A DNA stretch of 64,000 nucleotides, taken from Myxococcus stipitatus. GTDB taxonomy: Bacteria; Myxococcota; Myxococcia; Myxococcales; Myxococcaceae. Positions 41,379 through 49,396 of the stretch are shown piece by piece (position 1 is the first letter of the stretch; every line of letters starts with the position of its first letter). Location: positions 5,764,001 to 5,828,000 of the forward strand of contig NZ_CP147913.1 in NCBI RefSeq assembly GCF_037414475.1, in the 5' to 3' direction. The position numbers and the translations under genes are program-made. Below the pieces are notes generated by a model. That model was given only the letters and a program-made list of their open reading frames with translations. It ran no database searches and was not told the origin of the DNA.

Positions 41379-41669
41379 CTACTTGCAGATTTCGCGCGTC
41401 AGCTTGTCTCGCTGGGACTGCTCCGACGTCGCCCGCTTGACGGCATCCTCCAGGGCGTCGTCCGCCTTCTCCAGCGCATCCATCGCCTTGCTGTGCGCAC
41501 GGCCTTTCTTGGCCGTGGTCAGCACCGCGCGCATGTCCTTGCGCGCCTCTCGCAGCGTGGAGAGCTGCTCCTCCTTCTCGGCGTACTCCTTCTTCGCGGC
41601 CTTGCACTCAGGGGACTGCGCGAACGCACTCGATGAGAACAGCACGGCGATGACCACGAACCGACGCAC
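41379..41669 (-). CDS. Small secreted coiled-coil protein
   Basis: 96 residues. A signal peptide (MRRFVVIAVLFSSSAFAQS) is followed by about 75 residues of charged heptad-rich helix (EKEEQLSTLREARKDMRAVL ... KAMDALEKADDALEDAVKRA). It contains one cysteine near each end (SPECKAAKKEY and REICK), so an end-to-end disulfide or dimer is possible. No family is recognised. It is the first gene of a two-gene unit with the membrane-anchored protein. Confidence 0.75.
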   Translation of the reverse strand: MRRFVVIAVLFSSSAFAQSPECKAAKKEYAEKEEQLSTLREARKDMRAVLTTAKKGRAHSKAMDALEKADDALEDAVKRATSEQSQRDKLTREICK

Positions 41670-42047
41670 ACGCCACCTCCGGTGGAGAGGGAGCGAGTAT
41701 AGGCGGACCGCCGGGGACTGTGCGTGGAGTGGAAGGAGGCGATGGGACCGGACGAGGCGTCCGCCTCCTCCTGCTTCTCTTCGCGAGGGGCCGGACTCCT
41801 GGGGCTGGGAGGGACGGGCTCGGGCTCGACGGGGGTGTCCAGGTCCTCGGGGGCCTCGAGGTCGTCGAGGTCCTCGATGGGGTAGATATCAAGATTGCGT
41901 CGGGTGGTGACTCCACCCTGGTTGCATGCGGTCCGCACTGCGCCTCCCGGAGATGTGGCGCAGTGAAGACGTTCTGGGGGCTTTCAAGAGGCCAGTGAAA
42001 ATCCGCGGAGCATGCGCCCGGGGGGCCGGGCTTCATGTGAGACGGCC
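41670..42047. other. Intergenic stretch with a doubtful acidic reading frame
   Basis: The 378 bases between the coiled-coil gene and the aldo/keto reductase gene carry no confident gene. A leftward frame opens at 41938 with a believable acidic, proline-rich start (about residues 16-57, many Asp/Glu and Pro). It then runs through the start of the coiled-coil gene and turns into arginine/serine-rich shadow sequence, so it may be a gene remnant or chance. Nothing else was seen. Confidence 0.3.
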
Positions 42048-43043
42048 CTAGATTTTCCGGTCGGGCGTTTCGGTGAGCGCGGGGTCGCGCTCGACGATGG
42101 GGCCGAGCACCTCGTCGATGCGGCGCATCAGCTCCGGCTCCAGCTTCACGCCCGCGGCCTTCGCGGTGTCCAGCACCTGCTCAGGACGCGAGGCGCCGAT
42201 GATGGCGGAGGAGACGCCCTTGTTCTGCAACACCCAGGCGACCGCGAGCTGCGCCATGGTGAGGCCCGCGTCCTGCGCGAGCGGGCGAAGTTGCTGCACG
42301 CGTGTGAGCACGTCCTCCTTCATGAAGCGCGCGATGAAGCGCGAGCCCGACGGGTCCGTGGCGCGGCTGCCCGCCGGAGGAGGCTTGCCCGGCAGGTACT
42401 TGCCGGTGAGCACGCCCATCGCCATGGGCGACCACACAATCTGCCCGAGCCCCTCCTCGAGCGACGCGGGGATGACCTGCGCCTCGATGACGCGCCAGAG
42501 CATGGAGTACTGCGGCTGGTTGGAGATGAAGGGGATGCGCAGCTCGCGCGCCATCGCGGCGCCGAGGCGAATCTGGTCCGCGGTCCACTCGGAGACGCCG
42601 ATGTAGAGGGCCTTGCCCTGCCGGACGATGTCCGCGAAGGCGAGCATCGTCTCCTCCAGCGGCGTGGCGTTGTCGAAGCGGTGCGCCTGGTACAGGTCCA
42701 CGTAATCCGTCTGGAGCCGCGAGAGCGAGCCGTGGATGGACTCCATGATGTGCTTGCGCGACAGGCCCGAGTCATTCTTCCCGGGGCCCGTGGGCCAGTA
42801 CACCTTGGTGAACAGCTCATAGCCGGCGCGGCGCTGTCCCTTCAGCGCGCGGCCCAGCACGGCCTCCGCGCGGGTGCCCGCGTACACGTCCGCCGTGTCG
42901 AACGTGGTGATGCCCACGTCCAACGCGGCCTTCACGCACGCGAGCGCCGCCTCCTCTTCCACCTGCGAGCCATGGGTGAGCCAGTTGCCGAAGGAAATCT
43001 CACTGACAGCCAGACCACTGCGGCCAAGGTGACGGAAGTGCAT
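42048..43043 (-). CDS. Aldo/keto reductase
   Basis: 331 residues from ATG 43043 (MHFRHLGRSGLAVSEIS). The catalytic tetrad is complete: Asp49 and Tyr54 in TTFDTADVY, Lys80 in ELFTKVYW and His121 in LYQAHRFD. The NADPH-binding end is recognisable as SSAIIGASRPEQVLDT. Its start and the GLSRKHIMESIHGSLSRLQTDYVDLYQ segment match the AKR group related to the Kv-beta subunits and YghZ/YajO-like enzymes, which reduce aldehydes or ketones. The physiological substrate is unknown. It is the last of a leftward series (GH13, AraC, DoxX-like, AKR), 11 bases after the DoxX-like gene. Confidence 0.94.
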   Translation of the reverse strand: MHFRHLGRSGLAVSEISFGNWLTHGSQVEEEAALACVKAALDVGITTFDTADVYAGTRAEAVLGRALKGQRRAGYELFTKVYWPTGPGKNDSGLSRKHIMESIHGSLSRLQTDYVDLYQAHRFDNATPLEETMLAFADIVRQGKALYIGVSEWTADQIRLGAAMARELRIPFISNQPQYSMLWRVIEAQVIPASLEEGLGQIVWSPMAMGVLTGKYLPGKPPPAGSRATDPSGSRFIARFMKEDVLTRVQQLRPLAQDAGLTMAQLAVAWVLQNKGVSSAIIGASRPEQVLDTAKAAGVKLEPELMRRIDEVLGPIVERDPALTETPDRKI

Positions 43044-43054
43044 GGAGGGCGAGC

Positions 43055-43537
43055 CTAACCAGTGACGGGGTCGCCCGCACGGGTTCTGGCCGGCCACAGT
43101 CCGCCGGCCCACATCACCCAGGCGACGTAGACGAGCTGGAAGGGGATGCGCAGCCAGAAGTACCAGTCCGGGAACGGCAGCACGTGGGAGGCCTGGTTCG
43201 CCACCGCCTCGTGGATGTTGGCGGGGAGGATGGCCAGAAGCAGCGCGGCGAGCCCCAGGGCGGCGTGCTTCCGGGTCCTCGGGAACAGCAACCCCACGCC
43301 GCCCGCGACCTCCAGCGCGCCCGACAACAGCGTCCACAGCCGGGGCCACGGGAGCTGCGGCGGAATCATCGCGTCGTAGCGCGCGGGCATGACGAAGTGC
43401 ATGGCCCCCGCGCCGATGAAGAACAACCCCGCCGCCACCGCGGCGCGCCGGGCGGGAGTGCAGAGAGAGGGCCACCGGCGAAGGGGAGGCAGGTGGAGCA
43501 GCAGGAAGAAGCCGACGAGGAGCACGGAGAAGGACAT
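43055..43537 (-). CDS. DoxX-like small membrane protein
   Basis: 160 residues from ATG 43537 (MSFSVLLVGFFLL), with four or five membrane helices. The stretch GLFFIGAGAMHFVMPARYDAMIPPQLPWP is typical of the DoxX-like family, with LLSGALEVAGGVGLLFP following. The biochemical role of these proteins is unknown; some are linked to redox or sulfur metabolism. It lies between the AraC regulator and the aldo/keto reductase on the same strand, so regulator, membrane protein and reductase may form one unit. Confidence 0.85.
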   Translation of the reverse strand: MSFSVLLVGFFLLLHLPPLRRWPSLCTPARRAAVAAGLFFIGAGAMHFVMPARYDAMIPPQLPWPRLWTLLSGALEVAGGVGLLFPRTRKHAALGLAALLLAILPANIHEAVANQASHVLPFPDWYFWLRIPFQLVYVAWVMWAGGLWPARTRAGDPVTG

Positions 43538-43594
43538 GGCGAAGGACCTCGAGCAGGGGCCGGGACAATCCATCCATCCCAGCGGTGACAGGGC

Positions 43595-44422
43595 TCAAGA
43601 TGCTTCGGAGGTCCGGGCTCGGGCTTGAACGAACTGGCTGCGACGTTGAAGCAGCGAGGGCGCGGTGCCGAACATGCGGCGGAAGGTGCGCGTGAGGTGG
43701 GCCGCGTCGGAGAAGCCCGCGGCGTGTGCGGCCTCGCCCAGCGACCGGCCCGCGGCAATCGCTCCCGCGGACCGCTGGAGCTTCAGCCAGAGCAGATAGG
43801 GCCGCAGCGGCACACCGGTGGACTCGGTGAAGACATGCATCAGCCGCCCCGAGGACAGCCCGGCCACTTGCGACAGCGTCTCCAGCGACGTGTCGTCCGG
43901 CGCGGGCTCCGCGCGCAGGTGGCGCAGCAGCTTGCGCACGCGCGGGTGCATGCGGGACGGCGAGGCCTGGGAAGGACCCGCCAGGGCCGCGAGCGTGGAC
44001 TCCATCCATGGGCCCACGGCCGCGTGAGGCAACGGGCCCTCGCGTGGCAGGCTGGCGAGCAGGGTGTCGCGCTCGGCCTCGTCGAACAGGCGCACCTCGC
44101 CGGTGAGCGATGCATGCAGCCGGACGCCGTCCTGGCTCTCCGGCTCGACGAAGAGCAGGAGGACGTCGCCTCCACGCGCATCCACGGAGTGGGAGACATC
44201 CGGCCCCACGAGGATTCCCGCGGCGCGGGTGTCCGCCTTGGCCGTGCCCACGCGGAGGGACAGCGTGCCCTCCCGCCGGAACATCAGGTGCATCGCGTGG
44301 TGCGCGTGCTTCGACGACATCTCGCCCGGGCCCCAGAGCGCGAGCGCCGCGGGCCACACCACCAGCGGCATATCGGGCCAGGGAGCGCGAGGCGCGAGGT
44401 CTGCGGGGCGGGCGAGCAGCAT
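43595..44422 (-). CDS. AraC-family transcriptional regulator
   Basis: 275 residues. The C-terminal 100 residues hold two helix-turn-helix motifs: TSLETLSQVAGLSSGRLMHVFTESTG and SLGEAAHAAGFSDAAHLTRTFRRMFGTAPSLL, the second with the family signature. The N-terminal part (about 1-150) is a cupin-like sensor region with a histidine pair (HAHHAMHLMF), similar to small-molecule-binding AraC proteins. The downstream DoxX-like and aldo/keto reductase genes on the same strand are likely targets or co-transcribed. Confidence 0.92.
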   Translation of the reverse strand: MLLARPADLAPRAPWPDMPLVVWPAALALWGPGEMSSKHAHHAMHLMFRREGTLSLRVGTAKADTRAAGILVGPDVSHSVDARGGDVLLLFVEPESQDGVRLHASLTGEVRLFDEAERDTLLASLPREGPLPHAAVGPWMESTLAALAGPSQASPSRMHPRVRKLLRHLRAEPAPDDTSLETLSQVAGLSSGRLMHVFTESTGVPLRPYLLWLKLQRSAGAIAAGRSLGEAAHAAGFSDAAHLTRTFRRMFGTAPSLLQRRSQFVQARARTSEAS

Positions 44423-44434
44423 CGGTGGACGGGG

Positions 44435-46402
44435 CTATCCGCGGTCCCTCGAGAGGATGACCGCGCTGTAGGCCCCAATGGATAGCTGGCCGCTCGCGGG
44501 CATGCCATCCCTTCCGCTCCACTCGCCCCAGACGTCGTGGACGGGCGTGTTGCTGAAGTCCGGCGAATAGCCCTGCCAGTCGCTGTTGAAGCGCACCCGC
44601 CACGGGCCGTCCGACGGCAAACCCAGCGAGTACCCGGAGAAGGCGCGGTGGCCCAGGTTCACGATGACCACCACGTCATCGCCCGGCCCGCCGTTCTCCC
44701 AACGGTGGAAGGCGAGCACCTTGTCGTCGTGGTTGAGGTGGAAGACGTGGACGTGCTCGCCGCGCAGGCCCGCGGTGGTGTCGTGCCAGTTGCGGCGCAG
44801 GTGGATGAGGTCCCGGTGCGCCTGGAGGATGCCGCCGAACCACCCGGCCTTGCTCCAGTCGAGCGGCTCGCCGTCGTCGAAGTGGCCGTCCTCCAGGAAC
44901 TCCTGCCCCATGAAGAGCATGGGGATGCCCGGCGCGGTGAGCGTCAGCACCGCGCCCAGGAGGGCCTTCTTCTTCGCGAGCACATCCCCCGGGTTGTACG
45001 GCGACACCTCCGTGGGCAGCCGGCTGCGGCCGTTGGCCACCTCGTCGTGGCTCTCCGTGTAGACGATGCGCTGCGTGCTCTGGCCGTTGTAGCGGAACGT
45101 CAGCGCGTCGCGGACGGCGCTCAAGTCCCGCCACTCGTCGAAGGGCGCGATGAGCGCGGCCCGCATCGGATGCACGAAGGCCGCGTCCCACTGCGCGTCG
45201 AAGCCCGCTCCCTGCGGGTGGGTGACCGCGGGGTTGGCGGCCATGTCCTCGGCGATGAGGAGCTTCCACGGGAACTCTCGCTTCACCGCCTCGGTGAGGG
45301 TGCGCAAGAGCTCCCAGCCCGCCGGGTTGTCCACGCCGCTGGTGGTGCGAATCTCCTTCGTCGCATCCACGCGCAGGCCATCCATGTGGTACTCGCGCAG
45401 CCACATCAGCGCGTTGTCCCGCAGGTAGTCGCGCACCTCGTGGCGGCCGTAGTCCGGGCGCGTGTCACCCCAGGGCGTGCTGGCCCGCCAGTCCGGATAG
45501 AAGTACACGCCGCCCCGGCCCAGCGTCTCGCCGTCGAAGTCCCAGTGCGGCAGGTCGCTGGGACCCAGGTGGTTGTAGACGACGTCCATGATGACGCCGA
45601 TGCCTCGCCGGTGGGCCTCGTCCACGAAGCGCTTCAAGTCGTTGGGCGTGCCGTAGGAACTCTCCGGCGCGAAGGGGAAGGTGGGGTTGTAGCCCCAGGA
45701 GAAGTCACCGGCGAACTCGGCCGAGGGCATCAGCTCCACCAGGTTGACGCCCAGCTCGCGCAGGTAGTCGAGCTTGTCGATGGCGCTCAGCCAGTGACCC
45801 GGTCCCCAGCCCGGTGAGTCGTGGAACGTGCCGATGTGCAGCTCGTAGATGACGGCCTCGTGGAGCGCCGGCATCTGGAACGAGCCGTCATAGCGCCAGA
45901 GGAAGTCGCGATGGTCCAGGATGACGCTGTTGCCCGTGGAGTGCGTCACGTCGGACGCGCGGGGGTCATTGCGCCAGCGCCAGTCGCCATAGCGGCCCTG
46001 GATGATGAACTGGTACTGCTGGCCATTGCCCGCGCCAGTGATGTCTCGCGAGAAGTTGCCCGAGGGCTCGCGGGCGAGCTCCACCGCGTGCCAGTGGCTG
46101 AAGTCGCCCACCACCTGCACGCGCTGCGCATAGGGGGCCCAGACCCGGAAGGTGGTGCCTCCGTCGTAGGGAATGGCTCCCATGCCTGGACGCCATGACG
46201 GCTCCGGAGAGGGCTCCAGCGGGACGAAGGTGGTGAGGAAGTCCGGGACCTGGAGCTGGTCTGCGGGACCGAACAACTCCGGCGCGGCGCGAGAGCGCGC
46301 GGTGCGCTGCACCACTTCGTTGCCGCGCGCCTTGCACGCGGTCTCGCTGAAGTCCTTGCGAGGCCGTCGCGCCTCGCCTTGCTTGTTCTCTCGCATCGAC
46401 AT
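44435..46402 (-). CDS. GH13 alpha-glucan enzyme (branching-enzyme/trehalohydrolase-like)
   Basis: 655 residues from ATG 46402 (MSMRENKQGEAR). Domains: a disordered start, a CBM48-like N-terminal beta domain (about 75-165, TTFRVWAPYAQRVQVVGDFSHW), a GH13 TIM barrel (about 185-545), then a C-terminal beta sheet. Catalytic residues are intact: the nucleophile in GLRVDATKEI (about Asp346), the acid/base in LLIAEDMAAN (about Glu385) and the third acid in TESHDEV (about 450). GVNLVELMPSAEFAGDFSWGYNP and DVVYNHLGP match both GlgB-type branching enzymes and TreZ-type trehalohydrolases, so the exact reaction is open. No glgA, glgC, treY or treS is adjacent. The start with most family support is chosen over 46471. 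Confidence 0.85.
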   Translation of the reverse strand: MSMRENKQGEARRPRKDFSETACKARGNEVVQRTARSRAAPELFGPADQLQVPDFLTTFVPLEPSPEPSWRPGMGAIPYDGGTTFRVWAPYAQRVQVVGDFSHWHAVELAREPSGNFSRDITGAGNGQQYQFIIQGRYGDWRWRNDPRASDVTHSTGNSVILDHRDFLWRYDGSFQMPALHEAVIYELHIGTFHDSPGWGPGHWLSAIDKLDYLRELGVNLVELMPSAEFAGDFSWGYNPTFPFAPESSYGTPNDLKRFVDEAHRRGIGVIMDVVYNHLGPSDLPHWDFDGETLGRGGVYFYPDWRASTPWGDTRPDYGRHEVRDYLRDNALMWLREYHMDGLRVDATKEIRTTSGVDNPAGWELLRTLTEAVKREFPWKLLIAEDMAANPAVTHPQGAGFDAQWDAAFVHPMRAALIAPFDEWRDLSAVRDALTFRYNGQSTQRIVYTESHDEVANGRSRLPTEVSPYNPGDVLAKKKALLGAVLTLTAPGIPMLFMGQEFLEDGHFDDGEPLDWSKAGWFGGILQAHRDLIHLRRNWHDTTAGLRGEHVHVFHLNHDDKVLAFHRWENGGPGDDVVVIVNLGHRAFSGYSLGLPSDGPWRVRFNSDWQGYSPDFSNTPVHDVWGEWSGRDGMPASGQLSIGAYSAVILSRDRG

Positions 46403-46683
46403 CGTGTCCCCCCGGAATGCGGACGTCACTCGCTGTGTGCCATTCCGACAGGGGAAGGGCAGCCAGGGCAACCCGGTGCCCGAGCATGCGCGTTCAGTTC
46501 AGGGCAGTGAGCAGGCAGGGCTCGCACGCCAGAGGCAGGCGACCGTTCAGCGTGACACGCGAGCCGCCGGGCGGTGCTTTTCGACGGGCCGTACCGAGCG
46601 GCTTGTCGCCGCCGTCCGAGTGTTCGACACTGGTCCTTCGCCGCCCCGTGGACGCGTCAGGGGGCTCGACCGAACCCCACGTC

Positions 46684-48378
46684 ATGGCCGCCAGCGAAGA
46701 ACGTCGTCTCCAGGCCTTGGTGCTCGCTCCGGTGCGGCGCGTGCACCGCCGCCTCAATGCCCTGGCCTGGACCGAGGCGGGCCTCGCTCCGGCGTGGGCC
46801 ACCGTCACCGCGTGTGTGCTGGCTCGGATGCTCCTGCGTGGGCACCTCGTCTGGGCGCTTCCGCCGCTGCTGCTCGCGGGGCTTGCCTGGTGGTGGGTTC
46901 GTGCTCGCAAGCGGGGTGTCTCGCTGGAGTACGCCGCCGTGCTCGCGGACCGCTCGGCGCAGGCGGGTGGGTTGCTGCTCACTCGGCTGGAGCGCCCCGT
47001 GGGTGAGTGGGAACTCACCGTCAATCAGCTCGCCCGCGAGGTGAAGCTCCCGAAGCTGGAGTGGAGGCGACCGGCGGTGGCGCTCGTGGGGGCGCTGCTG
47101 TTCCTGCTGGTGGGTTTTCTCCTGCCGCTTCCCGCGCTGCGAGGTGCGCGTCCAGTCCATGCCGCCGCGGCGGCGAAGGTGGACGCGGTGCAGGCGCAAG
47201 CGGAGGCCCTGGCTCGCGAGGAGCCTCTGGGTGAGGCGGTGGAAGAGGAGCTGCGCCGGCTGGCCGATGAAGTGGCCGCGGGGCGGTTCGATTCGGGAGA
47301 TTGGGAGGCCGCCGACTCCCTGGAGCAACGTCTGGCGGAGCGTGCCGCCGAAGCCGCCGCGCAGCTGTCCAAGGCCGCCGAGGCCGCGCGCGAGCTGGAG
47401 GATGCGCTGGGCGCGGCGGGAGGCGCCGAGTCCGTGTCTCGCGAGCGCGAGGCGCTGGAGCACGCGCTGATGGAGTTGGGCGACGCGCAGCCATCAGCGA
47501 GTGAGGGAACGGAGGGGATGGCGGGGGCGTCGGATGCGGGCTCGGGTGCAGGCACTGAGTCGAACTCGGGCACTCGGACGGCATCACGCGAGGGCACGGA
47601 GGGACAACCCGGACAGCCGAACACCGGCTCGCGTGAAGGCACGGAGGGGCAGACGGGTGAATCGAACGCAGGCACTCGGACGGCATCACGCGAGGGCACG
47701 GAGGGACAACCCGGGCAGTCGAACACGGGCTCTCGCGAAGGCTCGCGGTCGGAGGGGGCCTCGCGGCAGCAGGCACAGGCCCGGGCTCAATCCGCGGGTT
47801 CGGTGGACCAGATTTCGGACCTGCGTCAGTCGTTGGAGCGGCGGCGTCAATCGCTGTCCCAGCCGTTCGACTCGCGGCAGGGCGAGAACGCCCAGGCGAA
47901 CTCGCAGCGCTCGGGGACTCGCCGACAGCAACAAGGCTCACATGGCGCGCGTCAGGGTTCGCGAAGCCAGGGGCAGCAGGGCGAAGGCGAAGGACAGGGC
48001 CGCTCCGAGGGACAGGGTGGCCAGAGGGGTGGGCGCTCCGGACAGGGGCACGCGAGCCGCGCGGTCGATAACCGCTCGGGCTCAAACGAGGTGGGGACGG
48101 GCGCGGAAGGGGGCGGGCACAACGCGCTCGTCTTCGGCGGCGCCGCGGAGATGGACCCGGAGCGATTGGCGTTCGAGGCGCTTCCGGAGGGGCAGGGTGG
48201 CGAGGCGGGTGAGCTCTGGGGACTTCAAGCGGCGGACCCGCTGAGGGGCTCGGGGGCGATGGGCACTGGAGGCTCGAGGGGAACGAGTGCCCGGGGCGAG
48301 GCGACAGAGGGGCCGGGTGCGCAGCCGTTGCTGCCGCGCAACCGGGAGCTGGTGAAGCGGTACTTTGGTGGCAAGTAG
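46684..48378 (+). CDS. Coiled-coil membrane protein with disordered repeat region, head of the MoxR-vWA operon
   Basis: 564 residues from ATG 46684. Two hydrophobic segments at about 38-70 and 140-160 flank a short domain; then follows a strong alanine/glutamate coiled coil (about 165-260, e.g. AEALAREEPLGEAVEEELRR). Residues about 270-470 are Gly/Ser/Gln/Arg-rich and disordered with 34-residue repeats, and the last 60 residues form a new ordered segment ending RNRELVKRYFGGK. The two-TM plus coiled-coil layout beside moxR recalls DUF4175-type proteins, but the match is not firm. No strong ribosome site precedes the ATG, and the frame is open back to 46417, so the start is less certain. The MoxR gene follows 19 bases after the stop. 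Confidence 0.75.
   Translation: MAASEERRLQALVLAPVRRVHRRLNALAWTEAGLAPAWATVTACVLARMLLRGHLVWALPPLLLAGLAWWWVRARKRGVSLEYAAVLADRSAQAGGLLLTRLERPVGEWELTVNQLAREVKLPKLEWRRPAVALVGALLFLLVGFLLPLPALRGARPVHAAAAAKVDAVQAQAEALAREEPLGEAVEEELRRLADEVAAGRFDSGDWEAADSLEQRLAERAAEAAAQLSKAAEAARELEDALGAAGGAESVSREREALEHALMELGDAQPSASEGTEGMAGASDAGSGAGTESNSGTRTASREGTEGQPGQPNTGSREGTEGQTGESNAGTRTASREGTEGQPGQSNTGSREGSRSEGASRQQAQARAQSAGSVDQISDLRQSLERRRQSLSQPFDSRQGENAQANSQRSGTRRQQQGSHGARQGSRSQGQQGEGEGQGRSEGQGGQRGGRSGQGHASRAVDNRSGSNEVGTGAEGGGHNALVFGGAAEMDPERLAFEALPEGQGGEAGELWGLQAADPLRGSGAMGTGGSRGTSARGEATEGPGAQPLLPRNRELVKRYFGGK
47569..47742 (+). repeat. 102-bp tandem repeat within the coiled-coil protein gene
   Basis: A unit beginning GGCACTCGGACGGCATCACG at 47569 recurs at 47671, a period of 102 bases (34 codons). 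The second copy is cut at 47742 (72 bases). It encodes Arg/Glu/Gly/Gln-rich text with REGTEGQPGQ in both copies, and a related sub-repeat lies between them. Copies are nearly identical at DNA level, suggesting recent slippage or recombination. Confidence 0.85.
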
Positions 48379-48397
48379 CTTGGAAGGGGAGACACAC

Positions 48398-49396
48398 GTG
48401 GCAGCGGAGCTTCTCAGTCCCGCCGAGGCCCAGGGGGCCGCGGAGGTCGCGACCCGACTCAAGGAGCACCTGAACACGGTGCTGTTGGACCAGGAGTCGG
48501 TCGTCGAGCAGGTGGTCGTCGCGGTGCTCGCGCGGGGACACGTGCTCCTGGAGGGTTTGCCAGGCCTGGGCAAGACGGAGCTGTGCAAGTCGTTGGCGCG
48601 GTTGCTCGCGCTGCCGTTCCGCCGCATCCAGTTCACCCCGGACCTGTTGCCCGGCGACATCACCGGCACCTACGTGCTGGAGGGAGAGGGCCGCCGTGAC
48701 TTCGTCTTCCGCGAGGGGCCCCTCTTCGCGAGCCTGGTGCTGGCGGACGAAATCAACCGCTCCAGCCCGAAGACGCAGGCCGCGCTGCTGGAGGCGATGC
48801 AGGAGCGCCGCGTGACGGTGCTCGGCCAGACGCGTCCCTTGCCGGACCCGTTCTTCGTCCTCGCGACGCAGAACCCCATCGAGCTGGAGGGCACCTACCC
48901 GCTTCCCGAGGCGCAGCTGGACCGCTTCCTCTTCCGCATCCAGGTGCCACCCGTGGGCGCGAAGACGTTGCGCACGTTGCTCACCACGCGCGTGCGCGGC
49001 GCTCCGCCGGAGCTGTCGCCGGTGTTGGACGCGGAGGGGCTCGCGCGCTTGTTCGCCGCGTCCGACCGGGTCCACCTGCCCGGCCCGGTGGCGGACTTCA
49101 TTGGCCGCCTGGTGGAGGCCACGGACCCGCGACAGCCCTCCGCGCCGGAGGCCGTCCGCCGCTTCGTGCGCTACGGCGCGAGCCCTCGCGCGGCGCTCGC
49201 GCTCGCGGCGGCGGGACGTGCGCGGGCGCTGTTGGGTGGCCGCCCCAACGTGGGCTTCGATGACGTGGTGGCCACCGCGGCGGCCGTGCTCAACCATCGG
49301 CTGGTGTTGGCGTACGAGGCCTCGCTGGAGAAGGTGTCTTCTCCAGACGTGGTGCGCACGCTCCTCCAGGCGGTGCCCGAGGTGCCGCGTGACTAG
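48398..49396 (+). CDS. MoxR-family AAA+ ATPase
   Basis: 332 residues from GTG 48398, preceded by GGAAGGGGAG. Walker A is GLPGLGKT (53-60), Walker B LVLADEIN (113-120, Asp117-Glu118); sensor 1 is in LATQNP and the arginine finger region follows QLDRFLFRI. MoxR proteins act as chaperone-like ATPases that mature von Willebrand A proteins, usually with DUF58 and vWA partners, which are exactly the later genes of this operon. The following gene's GTG at 49389 overlaps its stop by eight bases. Confidence 0.95.
   Translation: MAAELLSPAEAQGAAEVATRLKEHLNTVLLDQESVVEQVVVAVLARGHVLLEGLPGLGKTELCKSLARLLALPFRRIQFTPDLLPGDITGTYVLEGEGRRDFVFREGPLFASLVLADEINRSSPKTQAALLEAMQERRVTVLGQTRPLPDPFFVLATQNPIELEGTYPLPEAQLDRFLFRIQVPPVGAKTLRTLLTTRVRGAPPELSPVLDAEGLARLFAASDRVHLPGPVADFIGRLVEATDPRQPSAPEAVRRFVRYGASPRAALALAAAGRARALLGGRPNVGFDDVVATAAAVLNHRLVLAYEASLEKVSSPDVVRTLLQAVPEVPRD

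Noticed and set aside
41519-41938. A leftward 139-residue reading frame
   Set aside because: Its first third looks plausible, but the rest is arginine/serine-rich and overlaps a better-supported secreted protein gene in another frame.
46403-46683. An extended N-terminus for the coiled-coil protein from 46417
   Set aside because: The added residues are Arg/Ser/Pro-rich without a domain and would fill the divergent promoter region with the GH13 gene.
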